Shown here: positions 63,525 through 64,000 of the stretch, piece after piece
Numbering within the stretch: position 1 is the stretch's first letter
Layout: each line of letters begins with the position of its first letter
Assembly (NCBI RefSeq): GCF_026240095.1
Contig: NZ_JAPIVG010000006.1
Location: 124,001-188,000, forward strand
DNA from: Pedobacter sandarakinus
GTDB taxonomy: Bacteria > Bacteroidota > Bacteroidia > Sphingobacteriales > Sphingobacteriaceae
Direction of reading: 5' to 3'
DNA length: 64,000 nt
Notes under the pieces: model-generated
What the model was told of the DNA's origin: nothing
Seen by the model: only the letters and a program-made list of their open reading frames with translations
The model's database searches: none
Translations under genes and position numbers: made by a program

Positions 63525-64000
63525 ATGAAATACCCTCAAATTGATCAGTCACTTTTCATCTTAAACAGAAAAAACTTCAGCAAAATGCTAAAGCGCAATT
63601 CGTTAGCTATATTTAATGCCAACGATGAGTTTCCTAGAAGTGGCGATCAAAACTTTATTTTTAAGCAAAACCCCGACTTATTTTATTTAACTGGTATCGA
63701 TCAAGAAAAAACGATCTTATTGCTATATCCTGATTGTCCTAATCCCCTGTACAGGGAAGTCCTATTTTTAAGACAGACCAATGATTATATAAAAGTTTGG
63801 GAGGGATATAAATACACCAAGGAGCAAGCTAAAGGCACATCTGGCATTACCAGCATCTTTTGGTTAGAAGATTTTGATAACATTTTACACAGCATAGTTC
63901 ATTACGCAGATTTCATCTACCTAAACACGAACGAAAATGATAGATATGCACACACTGTGCCTTATTCCGATATTCGCTTCATAGATCAAATGCGTAGTAA
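63525..64000 (+). CDS. Aminopeptidase P / M24 family, N-terminal part (3' end outside window)
   Basis: The first 158 residues of a protein starting MKYPQIDQSLFILNRKNF. The aminopeptidase P N-terminal domain (AMP_N) is visible: NSLAIFNANDEFPRSGDQNF, NPDLFYLTGIDQEKTILLLY, VLFLRQTNDYIKVWEGYKY. The catalytic M24 pita-bread domain lies beyond the window. Such enzymes remove an N-terminal residue before proline. Divergent from ompA. Confidence 0.88.
   Translation, partial: MKYPQIDQSLFILNRKNFSKMLKRNSLAIFNANDEFPRSGDQNFIFKQNPDLFYLTGIDQEKTILLLYPDCPNPLYREVLFLRQTNDYIKVWEGYKYTKEQAKGTSGITSIFWLEDFDNILHSIVHYADFIYLNTNENDRYAHTVPYSDIRFIDQMRS

Noticed and set aside
1..64000. tRNA, rRNA or prophage genes
   Set aside because: No cloverleaf with CCA-type acceptor end, no rRNA sequence and no phage structural genes were recognised in any intergenic stretch.

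Overview
This window looks like a chromosomal segment of a Bacteroidota bacterium, most likely a Pedobacter-like member of the Sphingobacteriaceae. The DNA is AT-rich. Promoters match the Bacteroidota -7 consensus TAnnTTTG, and Shine-Dalgarno sequences are mostly absent. The gene content fits the phylum: TonB receptors with carboxypeptidase-regulatory N-termini, an OmpA/thrombospondin-3 porin, DUF2027-Smr, DUF6728 and the argF'-type arginine pathway. Assignments rest on reading motifs and family knowledge; no database search was run.

Layout. 1-3.2 kb: end of an SDR gene, a fasciclin protein, a DUF3050 protein and a JmjC/cupin protein. 3.5-5.7 kb: a Y1 (IS200/RAYT-like) transposase with a regular array of eight ~207-bp units directly upstream, each unit carrying three hairpins. 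5.9-11.9 kb: acetyltransferase, NTF2-like protein, PfkB kinase, Smr protein, rsgA, prfC. 12.4-25.4 kb: a leftward arginine cluster (argA-like, argG, argC, argD, argF', argB, proC, argE', GNAT, argH, aminotransferase). Its spacers hold small selfish-looking elements: a GIY-YIG gene between copies of a palindromic repeat, two copies of a four-helix-bundle gene (one with a nonsense codon), and low-complexity pyrimidine/purine spacers. 25.9-32.1 kb: siderophore receptor, PepSY protein, M28 peptidase, DUF5694 protein. 32.1-41.6 kb: methyltransferase, beta-CASP nuclease, YtxH, HAD, a Q-rich DUF6600-like protein, RsmI-like methylase, Tex, MscS. 41.8-44.9 kb: trpEGC preceded by a Trp-rich leader peptide and an intrinsic terminator. 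44.9-47.1 kb: two frame-broken small membrane ORFs, a Cys-rich putative lipoprotein, tandem palindromic operators, an XRE regulator and a four-helix membrane protein. 47.2-64 kb: paired amidohydrolases, a large TonB receptor, an ABC exporter, PLDc_N protein, MFS exporter, a DUF6728-ridA-eamA-recG operon, ompA and the start of an aminopeptidase P gene.

How it works together. The arginine cluster encodes a complete acyl-blocked route from glutamate to arginine using an N-acylornithine carbamoyltransferase; its specificity residue points to N-succinyl intermediates. The trp genes appear to be controlled by ribosome-mediated attenuation: the leader has two Trp codons, a plausible antiterminator arm close to its stop codon, and a terminator 67 bp before trpE. 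Several genes (rsgA, a methyltransferase, an RsmI-like methylase, trpL, DUF6728) have a -7 element only 4-8 nt from the ATG, which suggests leaderless or nearly leaderless transcripts.

The two signals most worth following are the transposase-linked hairpin array at 4.1-5.7 kb and the trp attenuator at 44.76-44.93 kb. The GIY-YIG gene between repeat copies in the arg cluster comes next.
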